Origin: an uncultured Pelagibacteraceae bacterium
Lineage (GTDB): Bacteria; Pseudomonadota; Alphaproteobacteria; Pelagibacterales; Pelagibacteraceae
Length of the DNA: 36,821 nucleotides
Reading direction: 5' to 3'
Assembly (NCBI GenBank): GCA_902525565.1
Contig: CABZHY010000007.1
Span: forward strand, 1-36,821
Made by a program: the position numbers and the translations under genes. Below the pieces are notes generated by a model. That model saw only the letters and a program-made list of their open reading frames with translations, ran no database searches and had not been told where the DNA came from. Below, piece after piece: positions 18,052-29,736 of the stretch. Numbering within the stretch: the stretch's first letter is position 1; every line of letters begins with the position of its first letter.

Positions 18052-18380
18052 TGCTGCCAGTAACAAAAAAATGGTTATTCTTGAAAATTAGTTCTGCAAT
18101 CTTATTACCTTTAATGCTTTGGTTTATTATAAACTTAGTGAATATTTATGATAAAAGTTATTTGGAAATAATGAATTTTTTAACAACACAACCATCTAAA
18201 TTCTTAATTGGGTTATTTTTAGTTATTGCTTATTTTTTTTCAGCTTTAACTATAAGTGAGGTTTTTGAAGACTATATTAACGATAAAAAAATCAAAAATG
18301 CCGCAAACAAAGTCCTAAATTTTTTTGCTATAACAATCCCAATAATTACAATAATTGTAATTTTAAACTTAAATACATGA
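18051..18380 (+). CDS. sdhD: Succinate dehydrogenase hydrophobic anchor subunit, without any histidine
   Basis: The 109-residue protein has three membrane helices and the family Asp-Tyr pair (Asp74-Tyr75 in VFEDYI), equal to E. coli Asp82-Tyr83 at the quinone site. E. coli His71, the second heme b ligand, lies 12 residues before that Tyr; here the position is Phe63 ([15 protein letters not shown]). There is no histidine anywhere in the protein. Identity rests on position between sdhC and sdhA, topology and the DY motif. It overlaps sdhC by one base and sdhA by four (ATGA). Confidence 0.92.
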   Translation: MLPVTKKWLFLKISSAILLPLMLWFIINLVNIYDKSYLEIMNFLTTQPSKFLIGLFLVIAYFFSALTISEVFEDYINDKKIKNAANKVLNFFAITIPIITIIVILNLNT

Positions 18381-20152
18381 AAGCATATAATATTATAGAC
18401 CATGAGTACGATGTTGTTGTACTTGGAGCAGGTGGATCAGGTTTGAGAGCGGCAGTAGGGCTTAGCGAAGCTGGCTTAAAAACAGCTTGTATCTCAAAAG
18501 TATTTCCAACCAGAAGCCATACATCTGCTGCGCAAGGTGGAATATCAGCAGCACTTGGAAACATGGGAGAAGATGATTGGAGATGGCACATGTATGACAC
18601 TGTCAAAGGTGCAGATTGGTTAGGTGATCAAGATAGTATTGAATATCTATGTAAAGAAGCACCTAAAGCAGTTTTAGAATTAGAGAAATACGGAGTTCCA
18701 TTTAGTAGAACTGAAGAGGGAAAAATTTATCAAAGACCATTTGGTGGAATGACGAAAAATTATGGGAACGGAATAGTTCAAAGAACTTGTGCAGCAGCCG
18801 ATAGAACAGGACATGCTATTTTACACACATTATATGGACAAGCGTTAAAGCATAATACAGAATTTTTTATAGAATATTTTGCATTAGATTTGTTAATGAA
18901 GAATGGAGAATGCAAAGGTCTAATTGCTTGGAATTTGAATGATGGAACAATTCATAGATTTAGAGCACATTCAGTAATTATTGCTACAGGTGGTTATGGA
19001 AAAGTTTATTATTCAGCAACATCAGCACATACTTGCACTGGTGATGGTAATGCAATGGTTTTAAGAGCTGGATTGCCGCTTCAGGATATGGAGTTTGTTC
19101 AATTTCACCCAACAGGAATTTATGGCCACGGTACCTTAATAACAGAAGGTGCGCGAGGAGAAGGGGGTTATCTTACAAATTCTAAAGGTGAAAGATTTAT
19201 GGAAAGGTATGCTCCAAATGCAAAAGATTTAGCATCAAGAGATGTTGTTAGCAGATCAATGTCTATAGAGATTAATGAGGGAAGAGGTGTTGGAAAAGAT
19301 CAAGATCATGTTCATTTGAACCTAAGTCACTTAGATAAAGATATTATTGAAAGCAGGCTTCCTGGAATTACTGATGCAGCAAGATTATTTGCAAATGTAG
19401 ATGTAACTAAAGAACCAATTCCTGTTGTACCAACAGTTCATTATAATATGGGTGGTATTCCAACAAACTATAAAGCAGAAGTATTAACTGTAAATGGCTC
19501 AGAAAAAACTGTTCCAGGTTTAATGGCTATAGGAGAAGCGGCATGTGTCTCTGTTCACGGAGCAAATAGACTTGGTTCTAATTCTTTAATTGATTTAGTA
19601 GTATTTGGAAGAGCAGCAGCAAAAAGAGCAGCTGAGTTAGTTAAGCCAGGAACACCTCATGAAGAAATTCCTGAGTCAGAAACACAAAAATGTTTAGATA
19701 GATTTGATAAACTTAGAAATGCACAAGGAAATAATAGTACTGCAGAACTTAGACTTTCAATGCAAAAAACTATGCAGTCGAAATGTGCAGTTTTTAGAAC
19801 AGAAAAAAATCTTAAAGCAGGTGTTGATGAGATTAAAAAAACTTATGATGGTATGGACTCAATTTCAGTTAAAGATAGGTCTTTAGTATTTAATACTGAT
19901 TTAGTTGAAACATTAGAATTTGATAATTTAATAAGACAAGCAGTAACTACTGTAGAGTCTGCATATCATAGAAAAGAGAGCAGAGGTGCTCACGCGAGAG
20001 ATGACTATCCAAAAAGAGATGACGAAAAATTTATGCAACATACTCTTGCTTGGTGTGATGGAAAAAATACAAAGATTAGTTACAGAGCAGTACACAAATC
20101 AACTTTAACAAATGAAGTTCAATATTTTCCACCACAAGAGCGAGTATATTAA
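18377..20152 (+). CDS. sdhA: Succinate dehydrogenase flavoprotein subunit
   Basis: SdhA oxidises succinate to fumarate at covalently bound FAD on the cytoplasmic face of complex II. The 591-residue protein has [16 protein letters not shown] for FAD binding, [10 protein letters not shown] with His48 as the likely covalent FAD attachment site, [23 protein letters not shown] split across the active site, [10 protein letters not shown] and the C-terminal [16 protein letters not shown]. All expected catalytic regions are present and the length is normal. It overlaps sdhD by 4 bases and sdhB by 1, so the four subunits should be made together. Confidence 0.98.
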   Translation: MKAYNIIDHEYDVVVLGAGGSGLRAAVGLSEAGLKTACISKVFPTRSHTSAAQGGISAALGNMGEDDWRWHMYDTVKGADWLGDQDSIEYLCKEAPKAVLELEKYGVPFSRTEEGKIYQRPFGGMTKNYGNGIVQRTCAAADRTGHAILHTLYGQALKHNTEFFIEYFALDLLMKNGECKGLIAWNLNDGTIHRFRAHSVIIATGGYGKVYYSATSAHTCTGDGNAMVLRAGLPLQDMEFVQFHPTGIYGHGTLITEGARGEGGYLTNSKGERFMERYAPNAKDLASRDVVSRSMSIEINEGRGVGKDQDHVHLNLSHLDKDIIESRLPGITDAARLFANVDVTKEPIPVVPTVHYNMGGIPTNYKAEVLTVNGSEKTVPGLMAIGEAACVSVHGANRLGSNSLIDLVVFGRAAAKRAAELVKPGTPHEEIPESETQKCLDRFDKLRNAQGNNSTAELRLSMQKTMQSKCAVFRTEKNLKAGVDEIKKTYDGMDSISVKDRSLVFNTDLVETLEFDNLIRQAVTTVESAYHRKESRGAHARDDYPKRDDEKFMQHTLAWCDGKNTKISYRAVHKSTLTNEVQYFPPQERVY

Positions 20153-20931
20153 TGGTTCAGCTAAGTTTACCTAAAAATTCAGAGGTTAAAAAAGGCAAAT
20201 ATTTTAAAGACAAAACTGGATCTAAAAATTTAAGAAAAGTAAATATTTATAGATGGGATCCATCGACAGAAGAAAATCCTAGAATTGATACATACGAAGT
20301 TGATATGGATAATTGTCCATCTAAGGTGCTGGATATTCTGAATAAAATTAAAAACGAAATTGATCCTACATTGGCCTATAGAAGATCTTGTGCTCATGGT
20401 GTTTGTGGTTCTTGTGCTATGAATATGGGAGGAAAAAACGGACTTGCTTGTACAACTCCTCATGCAGAGATAGACGGTGACATCGATATTTATCCTCTAC
20501 CTCATTTAAAAGTTAAAAGAGATTTGATTGGTGATTTAGATGGCTTATATAAACAATATCAATCTATTGAACCTTGGTTAAAAAATAACTCAACAAAACA
20601 GACAACAGAAATTTATCAGTCTAAAGAAGATAGAGCAAAACTTGATGGTGCTTACGAATGCATTATGTGTGCTTGCTGCTCTACATCTTGCCCAAGTTAT
20701 TGGTGGAATGGAGATAAATATTTAGGTCCAGCAGTTCTGCTACAGGCTTATAGATGGATTATTGATAGTAGAGATGAAGAGAGAAAAGCTAGATTAAAAA
20801 AAGTTTCAGATGAATTAAAATTATATAGATGCCATACAATATTAAATTGTACAAATGCATGTCCTAAGGGCTTGAATCCAGCAAAAGCTATAGCTGAAAT
20901 AAAAAAAATGTTAGCAACAGCTAATGTTTAA
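20152..20931 (+). CDS. sdhB: Succinate dehydrogenase iron-sulfur subunit
   Basis: SdhB carries electrons from FAD to quinone through three Fe-S clusters. The 259-residue protein shows the [2Fe-2S] ligands [15 protein letters not shown] plus a later Cys in GLACTT, and the [4Fe-4S]/[3Fe-4S] motifs [13 protein letters not shown] and [14 protein letters not shown]. The quinone-site Trp in YWWNGDKY and His in YRCHTILNC (equal to E. coli Trp164 and His207) are kept, which matters because the heme ligands in SdhC and SdhD are not. It is the last sdh gene; mmsA follows after 39 bases. Confidence 0.98.
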   Translation: MVQLSLPKNSEVKKGKYFKDKTGSKNLRKVNIYRWDPSTEENPRIDTYEVDMDNCPSKVLDILNKIKNEIDPTLAYRRSCAHGVCGSCAMNMGGKNGLACTTPHAEIDGDIDIYPLPHLKVKRDLIGDLDGLYKQYQSIEPWLKNNSTKQTTEIYQSKEDRAKLDGAYECIMCACCSTSCPSYWWNGDKYLGPAVLLQAYRWIIDSRDEERKARLKKVSDELKLYRCHTILNCTNACPKGLNPAKAIAEIKKMLATANV

Positions 20932-20970
20932 ATAGACTATTCGATATTTTTGATCTAAAACACCGTATTC

Positions 20971-22464
20971 ATGAAATTAATAGAACACTTCGTAAACGGT
21001 AAAATAATTCCGGGATCTTCAGATAAAAAAGGAAAAGTTTTTAATCCAGCAACTGGCGAACAAGAGTCAGAGGTAAGACTTGCTTCAAAATCTGATCTAG
21101 ACATTGCTGTTGAGGTAGCAAAAAAAGCATTTGAAAGTTGGTCTTTAAAACCTGCTCTACAAAGAGCTAGAATAATATTTAAATTTAAAGAATTAATTGA
21201 AAAAAATTCTGATGAATTAACGAAGTTAATAGTTTCAGAACATGGAAAAGTTTATGAAGATGCAAGAGGCTCTTTAACTAGAGGACTTGAGGTGGTAGAA
21301 TTTGCTTGTGGAATACCACATTTATTAAAAGGTGAGTTTTCAGAAAATGTTGGAACCAATGTTGATAGTTGGTCAATCAGACAACCATTAGGAGTTGTTG
21401 CAGGTATTACACCTTTTAATTTTCCTGCTATGGTACCAATGTGGATGTTTCCAATAGCAATAGCTTGTGGAAACACTTTTATTCTTAAACCATCAGAAAA
21501 AGACCCTTCTTGCGCAATAAGATTAGCAGAATTACTTTCTGAGGCGGGTCTTCCAGAGGGAGTATTTAACGTAATAAATGGAGATAAAGAAGCTGTTGAT
21601 GCAATTTTGGAAAACAAAGATATCAAAGCTGTTAGTTTCGTAGGATCTACTCCTATTGCAAAATATATTTATGAAAATTCAGCTAAAAATGAAAAAAGAG
21701 TTCAAGCTTTGGGTGGAGCAAAAAATCATTTAGTTGTTATGCCAGATTGCGATTTAGATGGTGCAGTAAATGGTTTAATGGGTGCTGCTTATGGTTCAGC
21801 TGGAGAAAGATGTATGGCTCAATCAGTTGCGGTTGCGGTTGGAGATATTGGTGATGAACTTGTATCAAGATTATCAAAAAAAGCTGAAGCTTTAAAAGTT
21901 GGTCCTGGAATGGATAAAGCATCAGAAATGGGACCTTTAGTTACAAAAGAACATTTAGAAAAAGTTACAAGTTACGTTGATTTAGGTGTCAAGGAAGGCG
22001 CAAAGCTATTGGTTGATGGAAGAGGTTTAAAACTTCAAGGTTATGAAAATGGTTTCTATATAGGTGGATGCTTGTTTGATCATGTAAATAAAGATATGAG
22101 AATTTACAAAGAGGAGATATTCGGTCCAGTCTTATCAGTTGTTCGAGTAAAAAATTTTGAAGAAGCTGCAAAATTAATTAACGACCATGAGTACGGAAAT
22201 GGAGTCAGTATTTATACAAGAGATGGTGATGCAGGTAGAACTTTTGCAAGTAAAATTCAAGTAGGTATGGTTGGTATTAACGTGCCGATCCCAGTTCCAA
22301 TGGCATTTCATAGTTTTGGTGGTTGGAAAAGATCATTATTTGGAGATAGTGGAATGCATGGTATGGAAGGAATAAAATTTTATACTAAACTTAAAACGGT
22401 AACATCCAGATGGCCTTCAGGTGTTCGATCAAATGCGGAATTTGTTATGCCAACAATGAAATAA
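20971..22464 (+). CDS. mmsA: Methylmalonate-semialdehyde dehydrogenase (acylating)
   Basis: This CoA-dependent aldehyde dehydrogenase converts methylmalonate semialdehyde to propionyl-CoA, or malonate semialdehyde to acetyl-CoA, with loss of CO2 and NADH formation. The 497-residue protein has the family start HFVNGK, the NAD site GITPFNFPAMVPMWM, SFVGSTPIAKYIY, QALGGAKNH (family-specific) and catalytic Cys281 in SAGERCMAQSV. Its place inside the TCA block suggests it brings carbon from valine, beta-alanine, taurine-type or DMSP/acrylate-derived C3 compounds into central metabolism; the real substrate cannot be read from sequence. Confidence 0.93.
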   Translation: MKLIEHFVNGKIIPGSSDKKGKVFNPATGEQESEVRLASKSDLDIAVEVAKKAFESWSLKPALQRARIIFKFKELIEKNSDELTKLIVSEHGKVYEDARGSLTRGLEVVEFACGIPHLLKGEFSENVGTNVDSWSIRQPLGVVAGITPFNFPAMVPMWMFPIAIACGNTFILKPSEKDPSCAIRLAELLSEAGLPEGVFNVINGDKEAVDAILENKDIKAVSFVGSTPIAKYIYENSAKNEKRVQALGGAKNHLVVMPDCDLDGAVNGLMGAAYGSAGERCMAQSVAVAVGDIGDELVSRLSKKAEALKVGPGMDKASEMGPLVTKEHLEKVTSYVDLGVKEGAKLLVDGRGLKLQGYENGFYIGGCLFDHVNKDMRIYKEEIFGPVLSVVRVKNFEEAAKLINDHEYGNGVSIYTRDGDAGRTFASKIQVGMVGINVPIPVPMAFHSFGGWKRSLFGDSGMHGMEGIKFYTKLKTVTSRWPSGVRSNAEFVMPTMK

Positions 22465-22473
22465 AGGAAATAA

Positions 22474-23436
22474 ATGACAAAAATATCTTTAATTGGTGCA
22501 GGCCAAATAGGCGGAACTCTTGCACATTTAATAGGAACAAAAGAATTAGCAAATGAAGTGGTTTTATTTGATGTAGCTAGTGGTATTGCAAAAGGAAAAG
22601 CATTAGATATTGCACAATCTTCATCTGTAGATGGTTTCAATGTTAGGTTTTCAGGAACTGATAACTATGAGGATATAAAAGATTCAGATGTAATTATAAT
22701 TACAGCAGGTGTTCCAAGAAAACCTGGAATGAGCCGAGACGATCTTCTTGGAATTAATTTAAAAATTATTAAACAAGTTGCTGAGGGGGTAAAGAAAAAT
22801 GCTCCTAACGCTTTTGTGATCTGTATCACCAATCCTTTAGACGTTATGGTTATGGCATTTCAAAAATTTTCAGGTTTGCCATCAAATAAAGTTGTTGGTA
22901 TGGCAGGTATTTTAGATAGTTCGAGATTTAAATTATTTTTATCATTAGAACTTAATGTGCCAGTAAGAGAAATTGAGGCAATGGTTATGGGTGGTCATGG
23001 TGACACCATGGTTCCTATGCCAAGATTTACAAAAATTTCAGGTAAACCATTGTTGGATCTTGTAAAGGATGGAAAGATTTCTTCAGAAACAGTTGAGGAG
23101 ATTAATCAAAGAACACGAGATGGTGGTGCGGAAATAGTTAAGTATTTAGAAAAAGGATCAGCCTTTTATGCGCCAGCAGCTTCAGGTGTTCAAATGGCAG
23201 AAACATATTTAAATGATCAAAAAAAATTATTACCCTGTGCTGTACAATTAAATGGAGAATATGGTGTGAAAAATGTTTATGCAGGTGTTCCTGTTGTCAT
23301 TGGAAAAGATGGTGTAGAAAAAATTGAAGAGATTGATTTAGATGAAAAAGAAAAAAAAGAATTTATGCATTCAATAGATGCTGTAAAAGCTTTATGGGAA
23401 GCTGCATCTAAAATAGATCCTGATTTATCTAAATAA
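22474..23436 (+). CDS. mdh: Malate dehydrogenase
   Basis: Mdh oxidises malate to oxaloacetate with NAD+. The 320-residue protein belongs to the LDH-like malate dehydrogenases common in alphaproteobacteria: [12 protein letters not shown] for NAD, substrate loop [16 protein letters not shown] (its second Arg and Met favour oxaloacetate over pyruvate), ITNPLDVM, and catalytic His175 in [10 protein letters not shown]. An AAGGA ribosome-binding site 5 bases before the ATG is visible. sucC starts 2 bases after it; the mdh-sucCDAB-lpd order is the classical alphaproteobacterial TCA operon. Confidence 0.97.
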   Translation: MTKISLIGAGQIGGTLAHLIGTKELANEVVLFDVASGIAKGKALDIAQSSSVDGFNVRFSGTDNYEDIKDSDVIIITAGVPRKPGMSRDDLLGINLKIIKQVAEGVKKNAPNAFVICITNPLDVMVMAFQKFSGLPSNKVVGMAGILDSSRFKLFLSLELNVPVREIEAMVMGGHGDTMVPMPRFTKISGKPLLDLVKDGKISSETVEEINQRTRDGGAEIVKYLEKGSAFYAPAASGVQMAETYLNDQKKLLPCAVQLNGEYGVKNVYAGVPVVIGKDGVEKIEEIDLDEKEKKEFMHSIDAVKALWEAASKIDPDLSK

Positions 23437-23438
23437 TA

Positions 23439-24599
23439 ATGAATATTCACGAGCATCAAGCTAAACAAATATTAAAAAAATATGGAGCTGTAGTTCCCGA
23501 AGGAGTATTTGCGCTTAATGTTGATGAACTTATTGAAAAAGCAAAAGCACTCAAAACTGAGAAATATGTGCTCAAAGCACAAATCCATGCGGGAGGTAGG
23601 GGAAAAGCTGGTGGTGTAAAAATTTTAAATTCTATTGAAGAGCTGACTGTAGCAGCTAAAGAATTACTAGGAAAAACACTAGTTACTCATCAAACTGGCC
23701 CTGAAGGTAGAGAGGTAAAAAGATTATACGTAGAAGAATCATCAAATATAGATAAAGAATTTTACTTATCGTGCCTGGTTGATAGGGCAAGTTCTAAAAT
23801 TGCATTCATATCAAGTGACCAAGGAGGGATGGACATCGAAGAAGTTGCAAGCAGTTCACCTGAAAAAATTATAACTACAAAAGTTGATATGGATGACGAA
23901 ATTTCTGAGTCAGATTGTGAAAAAATAATTAATATTTTTAATTTAAATGAAGACGCAAAAAAGCAAGCAATAACAGTAATTAAATCATTATATAAAATGT
24001 TTGTGGGTACTGATGCAAACATGGTTGAAGTAAATCCATTAATTTTAACAAAAGAAAAAAAAATTGTTTGCTTAGATGCAAAAGTTAATTTCGACTCTAA
24101 CGCTTTATTCAGAAATCCAGAAATTGTCGAATTAAGAGATTTAAATGAGGAAGATCCTACCGAAATTGAAGCTAGCAAGCATGATCTTGCGTATATCAAG
24201 TTAGATGGAAGTATAGGCTGTATGGTGAATGGAGCAGGATTAGCTATGGCAACAATGGATATAATTAAATTGTATGGTCAAGAGCCAGCAAATTTTTTAG
24301 ATGTAGGCGGTGGTGCATCCAAAGAAAAAGTATCTGCCGCATTAAAGATAATTCTTTCAGATAAAAATGTTAAAGGTATTTTAATAAATATTTTTGGAGG
24401 AATTATGCGATGCGATGTTCTTGCTCAAGGAGTAGTTGATGCAGCTAAGGAAATAAATATAAGTGTACCTTTAGTTGTACGATTAGCAGGTACAAATTTC
24501 AAGGAAGGAAAAGAAATTCTTGATAATTCTGAATTGAAATTAATTTCTGCAGAAAATTTAGATGATGCTGCTAAGAAAATTGTTGAGGCGATAAAATAA
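23439..24599 (+). CDS. sucC: Succinyl-CoA synthetase beta subunit
   Basis: SucC holds the ATP-grasp nucleotide-binding part of succinyl-CoA synthetase, which couples succinyl-CoA hydrolysis to ATP or GTP formation. The 386-residue length is normal. [16 protein letters not shown] at the start, [16 protein letters not shown] in the ATP-grasp domain, [10 protein letters not shown], and [17 protein letters not shown] in the C-terminal domain are all diagnostic. It begins 2 bases after mdh, and sucD follows after one base, so the two subunits are co-translated in a fixed ratio. Confidence 0.98.
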   Translation: MNIHEHQAKQILKKYGAVVPEGVFALNVDELIEKAKALKTEKYVLKAQIHAGGRGKAGGVKILNSIEELTVAAKELLGKTLVTHQTGPEGREVKRLYVEESSNIDKEFYLSCLVDRASSKIAFISSDQGGMDIEEVASSSPEKIITTKVDMDDEISESDCEKIINIFNLNEDAKKQAITVIKSLYKMFVGTDANMVEVNPLILTKEKKIVCLDAKVNFDSNALFRNPEIVELRDLNEEDPTEIEASKHDLAYIKLDGSIGCMVNGAGLAMATMDIIKLYGQEPANFLDVGGGASKEKVSAALKIILSDKNVKGILINIFGGIMRCDVLAQGVVDAAKEINISVPLVVRLAGTNFKEGKEILDNSELKLISAENLDDAAKKIVEAIK

Positions 24600-24600
24600 A

Positions 24601-25476
24601 ATGTCAGTTTTGGTAAATAAAAATACTAAAGTAATTTGTCAGGGATTTACTGGCTCACACGGAACATTTCACTCAGAGCAGGCTATAAAATATGGAACCA
24701 ATCTTGTTGGTGGAGTTACGCCAAAGAAAGGTGGACAAAAACATTTAGATAGACCAGTTTTTAATAGCGTTTTAGAGGCAAAAAATGAAGTAGGAGCGGA
24801 TGCAACTATGATTTATGTACCTGCTAAATTTGCAGCTGCAGCAATCATCGAAGCTATTGATGCATCAATTGAACTTATTGTTTGTATAACGGAGGGAATT
24901 CCAATTCAGGATATGCTTAAGATCAGACAAAAATTAAGTGGATCTGGTAGCAGATTAATTGGGCCTAATTGTCCAGGAATAATCACACCAGATGAATGTA
25001 AAATTGGGATTATGCCGGGAAGTATTCACAAAAGAGGAAGTGTTGGAATTGTATCAAGGTCAGGAACATTGACATATGAAGCAGTAGCCCAAACAACTGA
25101 AAATGGACTTGGTCAATCAACTTGTATTGGTATTGGTGGTGATCCTATTAATGGAACAAATTTTATAGATTGTTTAGATTTATTTTTAAATGACTCTGAA
25201 ACAGAATCTATTTTAATGATAGGTGAAATTGGAGGGACAGCTGAAGAAGAAGCGGCTGACTTTATAAAAAATCATAAAATTAAAAAACCTATAGTTGGAT
25301 TTATAGCTGGAATTACTGCTCCTCCAGGAAGGAGAATGGGGCATGCTGGCGCCATAATATCGGGTGGCAAGGGTGGAGCTGAAGACAAAATAAAAAAAAT
25401 GGAAGAATGTGGTATTACAGTTGCTAAATCACCATCAATTATTGGAAAAACTTTATTTGATAAACTGTCTAATTGA
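24601..25476 (+). CDS. sucD: Succinyl-CoA synthetase alpha subunit
   Basis: SucD binds CoA and carries the phosphohistidine intermediate. The 291-residue protein shows [16 protein letters not shown] for CoA binding, [25 protein letters not shown], and [17 protein letters not shown] with the phosphorylated His248. Length is normal. It starts one base after sucC. A 34-base AT-rich gap separates it from sucA. Confidence 0.98.
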   Translation: MSVLVNKNTKVICQGFTGSHGTFHSEQAIKYGTNLVGGVTPKKGGQKHLDRPVFNSVLEAKNEVGADATMIYVPAKFAAAAIIEAIDASIELIVCITEGIPIQDMLKIRQKLSGSGSRLIGPNCPGIITPDECKIGIMPGSIHKRGSVGIVSRSGTLTYEAVAQTTENGLGQSTCIGIGGDPINGTNFIDCLDLFLNDSETESILMIGEIGGTAEEEAADFIKNHKIKKPIVGFIAGITAPPGRRMGHAGAIISGGKGGAEDKIKKMEECGITVAKSPSIIGKTLFDKLSN

Positions 25477-25510
25477 AAAAAAATATTAGAGGGATATATT
25501 AAAAAAAAAG

Positions 25511-28429
25511 ATGTCTTCATCAAAAAATCTTGATTTCGAAAAAACTTCATTTTTAAACAAATCTAATAGTGCATTTATAGAAGAAATGTATTTAAAGTTT
25601 GTTAATAAAGATGCTGATCTTCCAGAAAGTTGGGCAAATTATTTTGAGGGAATTGGTGAAGAATTAAATGTGATAGCAAAAGAAATTAATGGTCCATCAT
25701 GGGGACCTACTAAAAAAAAGATTGATATTGATGAATTACAAAAAAAAATAGAAGAACAAGATAAAAATGATTTTGATAATGTCAAATTAGACACTTCAGA
25801 AAAATTTAATTTTCAATTACTTGCTGACTCGAATAAAGATTCTATTAGTGCTGTAGCATTAATTAGAGCATATAGACTAAGAGGACATTTATTAGCGGAT
25901 CTTGATCCTTTAGAAATGAGAGAGTCAGAATATCTAGACGAGCTTCATCCAGACTTTTACGGTTTTAAAAAAGAAAATTACGATAAGAAAATTTTTCTAA
26001 ACGGAATAATCAATCGTAAATATGCAAATATAAGAGAAATACTTAAGTTTATGAAGAAAACCTACTGTGGAAAAATAGGTTATGAGTTCATGCATATTTC
26101 AAACCCAGATGAAAGAAAGTGGTTTAGAGACAGGATAGAGCAGGATAAAAATGCACTTCAATTTACAAAAAATGGTAAAGAGGCAATTTTAAATAAATTA
26201 GTACAGGCAGAAGGATTTGAAAAATTTTTAGCTACAAAGTATGTGGGAACAAAAAGATTTGGTTTAGATGGTGGAGAAAGTTTAATACCTGCACTTGAAC
26301 AAATAATAAAAATTGGTGGTCAAAATAAAATAAAAGAAGTTAAAATAGGTATGTCTCATAGAGGTAGACTTAACGTTTTGGCAAACGTTTTACAAAAATC
26401 TTACAAAAAAATTTTTAATGAGTTTGCTGGTGAGTTTAGTACTGACTCTGAAGATAGTGCTGGAGATGTAAAATATCATCTTGGAGCGTCGTCTGACAGA
26501 GAATTTGATGGAAACTTAGTACATGTCAGTTTAACAGACAACCCTTCTCATTTAGAAGCTGTTAACCCTGTTGTTTTAGGACAAACAAGAGCCAAACAAT
26601 TTTTTCACAAAGACCGTGAAAGAAATAAAGTTATTCCTATTCTCATTCATGGGGATGCAGCCTTTGCTGGTCAAGGAGTTGTAGCAGAATGTTTTGCAAT
26701 GTCTGGACTACCAGGACACAACACTGGAGGAACAATTCATATTATTGTTAATAACCAGATAGGATTTACTACTAGTCCAAGATTTGCCAGGTCTTCACCT
26801 TATCCATCTGATGTTGCAAAAATGGTAGAGGCACCAATTCTTCATGTTAATGGAGATGATCCAGAAGCAGTTGTTTATGCAACTAGAATAGCAGCAGAAT
26901 TTCGATTAAAATTTAATAGAGACGTTGTAGTAGATTTAATTTGTTATAGAAGATTTGGACATAATGAGGGAGATGAGCCTTCATTTACTCAACCTTTAAT
27001 GTATAAAAAGATTAGATCTCATCCAAGTGTTTACAAAATTTATGGAAATAAATTAGTAAACGAAAAATCTATAACTGAAGAATTATTAAATCAAAATGTT
27101 AAATCATTTAAAGATTTACTTGATGAACAATACAAAAGTGCAAAAGATTATAAACCTAAAATAGAATGGTTTGAGGGAACATGGTCAAGATATAAACCTG
27201 AAAGAGGTAAAGATAAAAGGGGTATAACAGGTTTTGAAGAAAATAAATTAAAAATAATTTCAGATAAAATAAATGATATTCCTGAAGAAAAAAATATTCA
27301 TAAGACTATCTCTAAAATATTCAATGCTAGAAAAGAAAGTATCGAAAAAGGTACTGGAATTGATTGGTCTTCAGCAGAAGCTCTTGCTTTTGGATCTTTA
27401 CTAGAAGAGGGATATCCAGTTAGGCTTGTAGGACAAGACTCTGGAAGAGGAACATTTAGTCAACGACATTCTGTACTGAGAAATCAAATAGATAATTCTA
27501 GGTACATTCCTCTTAATAATATTTCTAAAAATCAAAAGCAATTTGAAGTAGTAGATAGTTTTTTGTCTGAACTTGCAGTTTTGGGCTTTGAATATGGTTA
27601 TAGTTTAGTAGAGCCAAACACACTCACTCTTTGGGAAGCACAATTCGGTGATTTTGCGAATGGCGCCCAAGTAGTAATTGATCAATTTATTGCATCTGGT
27701 GAAAGAAAGTGGAATAGAGCATCTGGTATAGTGATGCTGTTGCCTCATGGATATGAAGGGCAAGGACCAGAACATTCATCGGCAAGGTTAGAGAGATTTT
27801 TACAACTGTGCTCAAACGATAATATGCAAGTAATGAACTGCACAACACCAGCAAATTATTTTCATGCTTTAAGAAGACAAATGCATAGGAGTTTCAGAAA
27901 ACCACTAATCATAATGACACCAAAATCATTATTAAGAAATAAGTATTGTGTTTCAGATTTAGAGGATTTTAACAAAAAAAATACTTTCCATAGAGTACTA
28001 TGGGATCATGCTATCGATCCTAAGTCTAAAGGATTTGTTAAACTAAAAGAAAGTTCTAAAATTAGAAAAGTAATTCTTTGCTCTGGAAAAGTATATTTCG
28101 ATTTATTAGATGCTAGAGAAAAGCTCAAAAGAGATGATGTAGTGTTGTATAGAATTGAACAACTGTATCCATTTCCAGCAAAAGCTTTAGTTAAGGAGCT
28201 AAAACCATATGCTAAAAATGCTGAATTCTTTTGGTGCCAAGAGGAACCAAAAAATATGGGTGCTTGGTTTTCAGTTAGAGATTATATCCAATGGACATTA
28301 GACACTTTAAAGGCTAATAATAATATAATTTCTTATATAGGAAGAAGCCCAGACGCAACTCCTGCTACAGGATATGCCAAAAGGCATAATTCTCAACAAC
28401 AAGAAATAATTAACAAGGTATTTGATTAA
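25511..28429 (+). CDS. sucA: 2-oxoglutarate dehydrogenase E1 component
   Basis: SucA is the thiamine-diphosphate decarboxylase of the 2-oxoglutarate dehydrogenase complex and passes the succinyl group to SucB lipoate. The 972-residue protein has the E1o N-terminal segment (FIEEMYLKF...SWANYFEG), active-site [31 protein letters not shown], and the ThDP motif from [12 protein letters not shown] through [13 protein letters not shown]. The C-terminal half has [16 protein letters not shown] and [13 protein letters not shown]. It is somewhat longer than the E. coli enzyme, and complete. sucB follows after 5 bases. Confidence 0.98.
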   Translation: MSSSKNLDFEKTSFLNKSNSAFIEEMYLKFVNKDADLPESWANYFEGIGEELNVIAKEINGPSWGPTKKKIDIDELQKKIEEQDKNDFDNVKLDTSEKFNFQLLADSNKDSISAVALIRAYRLRGHLLADLDPLEMRESEYLDELHPDFYGFKKENYDKKIFLNGIINRKYANIREILKFMKKTYCGKIGYEFMHISNPDERKWFRDRIEQDKNALQFTKNGKEAILNKLVQAEGFEKFLATKYVGTKRFGLDGGESLIPALEQIIKIGGQNKIKEVKIGMSHRGRLNVLANVLQKSYKKIFNEFAGEFSTDSEDSAGDVKYHLGASSDREFDGNLVHVSLTDNPSHLEAVNPVVLGQTRAKQFFHKDRERNKVIPILIHGDAAFAGQGVVAECFAMSGLPGHNTGGTIHIIVNNQIGFTTSPRFARSSPYPSDVAKMVEAPILHVNGDDPEAVVYATRIAAEFRLKFNRDVVVDLICYRRFGHNEGDEPSFTQPLMYKKIRSHPSVYKIYGNKLVNEKSITEELLNQNVKSFKDLLDEQYKSAKDYKPKIEWFEGTWSRYKPERGKDKRGITGFEENKLKIISDKINDIPEEKNIHKTISKIFNARKESIEKGTGIDWSSAEALAFGSLLEEGYPVRLVGQDSGRGTFSQRHSVLRNQIDNSRYIPLNNISKNQKQFEVVDSFLSELAVLGFEYGYSLVEPNTLTLWEAQFGDFANGAQVVIDQFIASGERKWNRASGIVMLLPHGYEGQGPEHSSARLERFLQLCSNDNMQVMNCTTPANYFHALRRQMHRSFRKPLIIMTPKSLLRNKYCVSDLEDFNKKNTFHRVLWDHAIDPKSKGFVKLKESSKIRKVILCSGKVYFDLLDAREKLKRDDVVLYRIEQLYPFPAKALVKELKPYAKNAEFFWCQEEPKNMGAWFSVRDYIQWTLDTLKANNNIISYIGRSPDATPATGYAKRHNSQQQEIINKVFD

Positions 28430-28434
28430 TTTTA

Positions 28435-29736
28435 ATGAGTGAAAAAATAGTAGTCCCAGTACTTGGTGAAAGTATAACAGAGGCAACAGTTGCAAAATGG
28501 TTAAAAAACCCAGGTGATACAGTCGAAGCGGATGAGCCTATTGTAGAACTTGAGACAGACAAAGTAAACTTAGAAGTGCCATCTCCAATTTCTGGTGTGT
28601 TAACCGAGATAAATTCACATGATGGATCAGTCGTTGAAGTAGGAGCATTATTAGGTTCTGTATCAGACGATGCTGGGGTGGCGGTTAAATCTGCGGCGAA
28701 AATCAGCGAAGAAACAAAGATAGAAGAAATTGTTCCTGTAGAGAGCAATGTAATAAAATTAGATGCAAATAAAAAAGAACCAAAAGTATTTGAAGAAAAA
28801 GAGATCGAGAAACCAAAAGATAAACCTTTAGTTTTAACTGAGGAAGTTAAATCAAATGTTGCTCAAAAAAGAGACGTTAACCCAACCTTGTCTCCAGCAG
28901 TGAGAAAAATTGTTATTGAAAATAATATAGACATTAATTCAATTCAAGGCTCAGGAAAAGATGGAAGAGTTTTAAAAGGCGATTTATTAAGTTTGATGGG
29001 AGCAAATCCAAAACCATCTGAAAGAAAAATTCAGTATGGTGAGGAAGAACGAATTAAAATGAGCAGGTTGAGACAAACTATTGCAAAAAGATTGAAGCAA
29101 GCCCAGGAGAATGCTGCTCTTTTAACAACATTTAACGAAGTTGATATGAGTAGCGTAATGGAAATGAGAAAAGAAAATCAAGAGGATTTCCAATCTCGTT
29201 ATGGAATAAAATTAGGATTTATGTCTTTCTTTGTAAAAGCATGTGTAGTTGCTTTAAAAAATTTCCCTGCAGTGAATGCTGAAGTAGACGGAGATGAGAT
29301 TATCTATAAAAACTATTATAATATTAGCTTTGCTGTTGGAACAGATAAGGGTTTGGTTGTTCCAGTTTTAAGAAATGCAGATGAATTATCTTTTGCTGAT
29401 ATTGAAAAAAATATTAAAGAAATTTCAGAAAAAGCACGAGATGGAAAGTTAACTATTGAAGATCTTCAGGGAGGAACATTTACAATAAGTAATGGAGGTG
29501 TGTATGGATCTATGCTTTCAACACCAATTCTAAATTTACCTCAATCTGGTGTGTTGGGCATGCATAATATAGTCGAAAGACCTATTGTTGTAGATGGTGA
29601 AATCAAAATAAGACCAATTATGTATTTAGCACTGTCGTATGATCATAGAATTATTGATGGAAAAGAATCTGTATCTTTCCTTAAAATGATTAAAGAAAAC
29701 TTAGAGGACCCTAGAAGGTTGTTTTTAGATATTTAA
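28435..29736 (+). CDS. sucB: Dihydrolipoyl succinyltransferase (E2 of 2-oxoglutarate dehydrogenase)
   Basis: SucB forms the core of the complex and transfers succinyl to CoA. The 433-residue protein has one lipoyl domain (about 1-77) with lipoylated Lys43 in [11 protein letters not shown], a Lys/Glu/Val-rich linker, a peripheral subunit-binding domain (about 148-185, with LSPAVRKIV and [12 protein letters not shown]) and a catalytic domain ending in [11 protein letters not shown] with His404. One lipoyl domain is typical of E2o. The lpd ATG follows the stop directly. Confidence 0.98.
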   Translation: MSEKIVVPVLGESITEATVAKWLKNPGDTVEADEPIVELETDKVNLEVPSPISGVLTEINSHDGSVVEVGALLGSVSDDAGVAVKSAAKISEETKIEEIVPVESNVIKLDANKKEPKVFEEKEIEKPKDKPLVLTEEVKSNVAQKRDVNPTLSPAVRKIVIENNIDINSIQGSGKDGRVLKGDLLSLMGANPKPSERKIQYGEEERIKMSRLRQTIAKRLKQAQENAALLTTFNEVDMSSVMEMRKENQEDFQSRYGIKLGFMSFFVKACVVALKNFPAVNAEVDGDEIIYKNYYNISFAVGTDKGLVVPVLRNADELSFADIEKNIKEISEKARDGKLTIEDLQGGTFTISNGGVYGSMLSTPILNLPQSGVLGMHNIVERPIVVDGEIKIRPIMYLALSYDHRIIDGKESVSFLKMIKENLEDPRRLFLDI

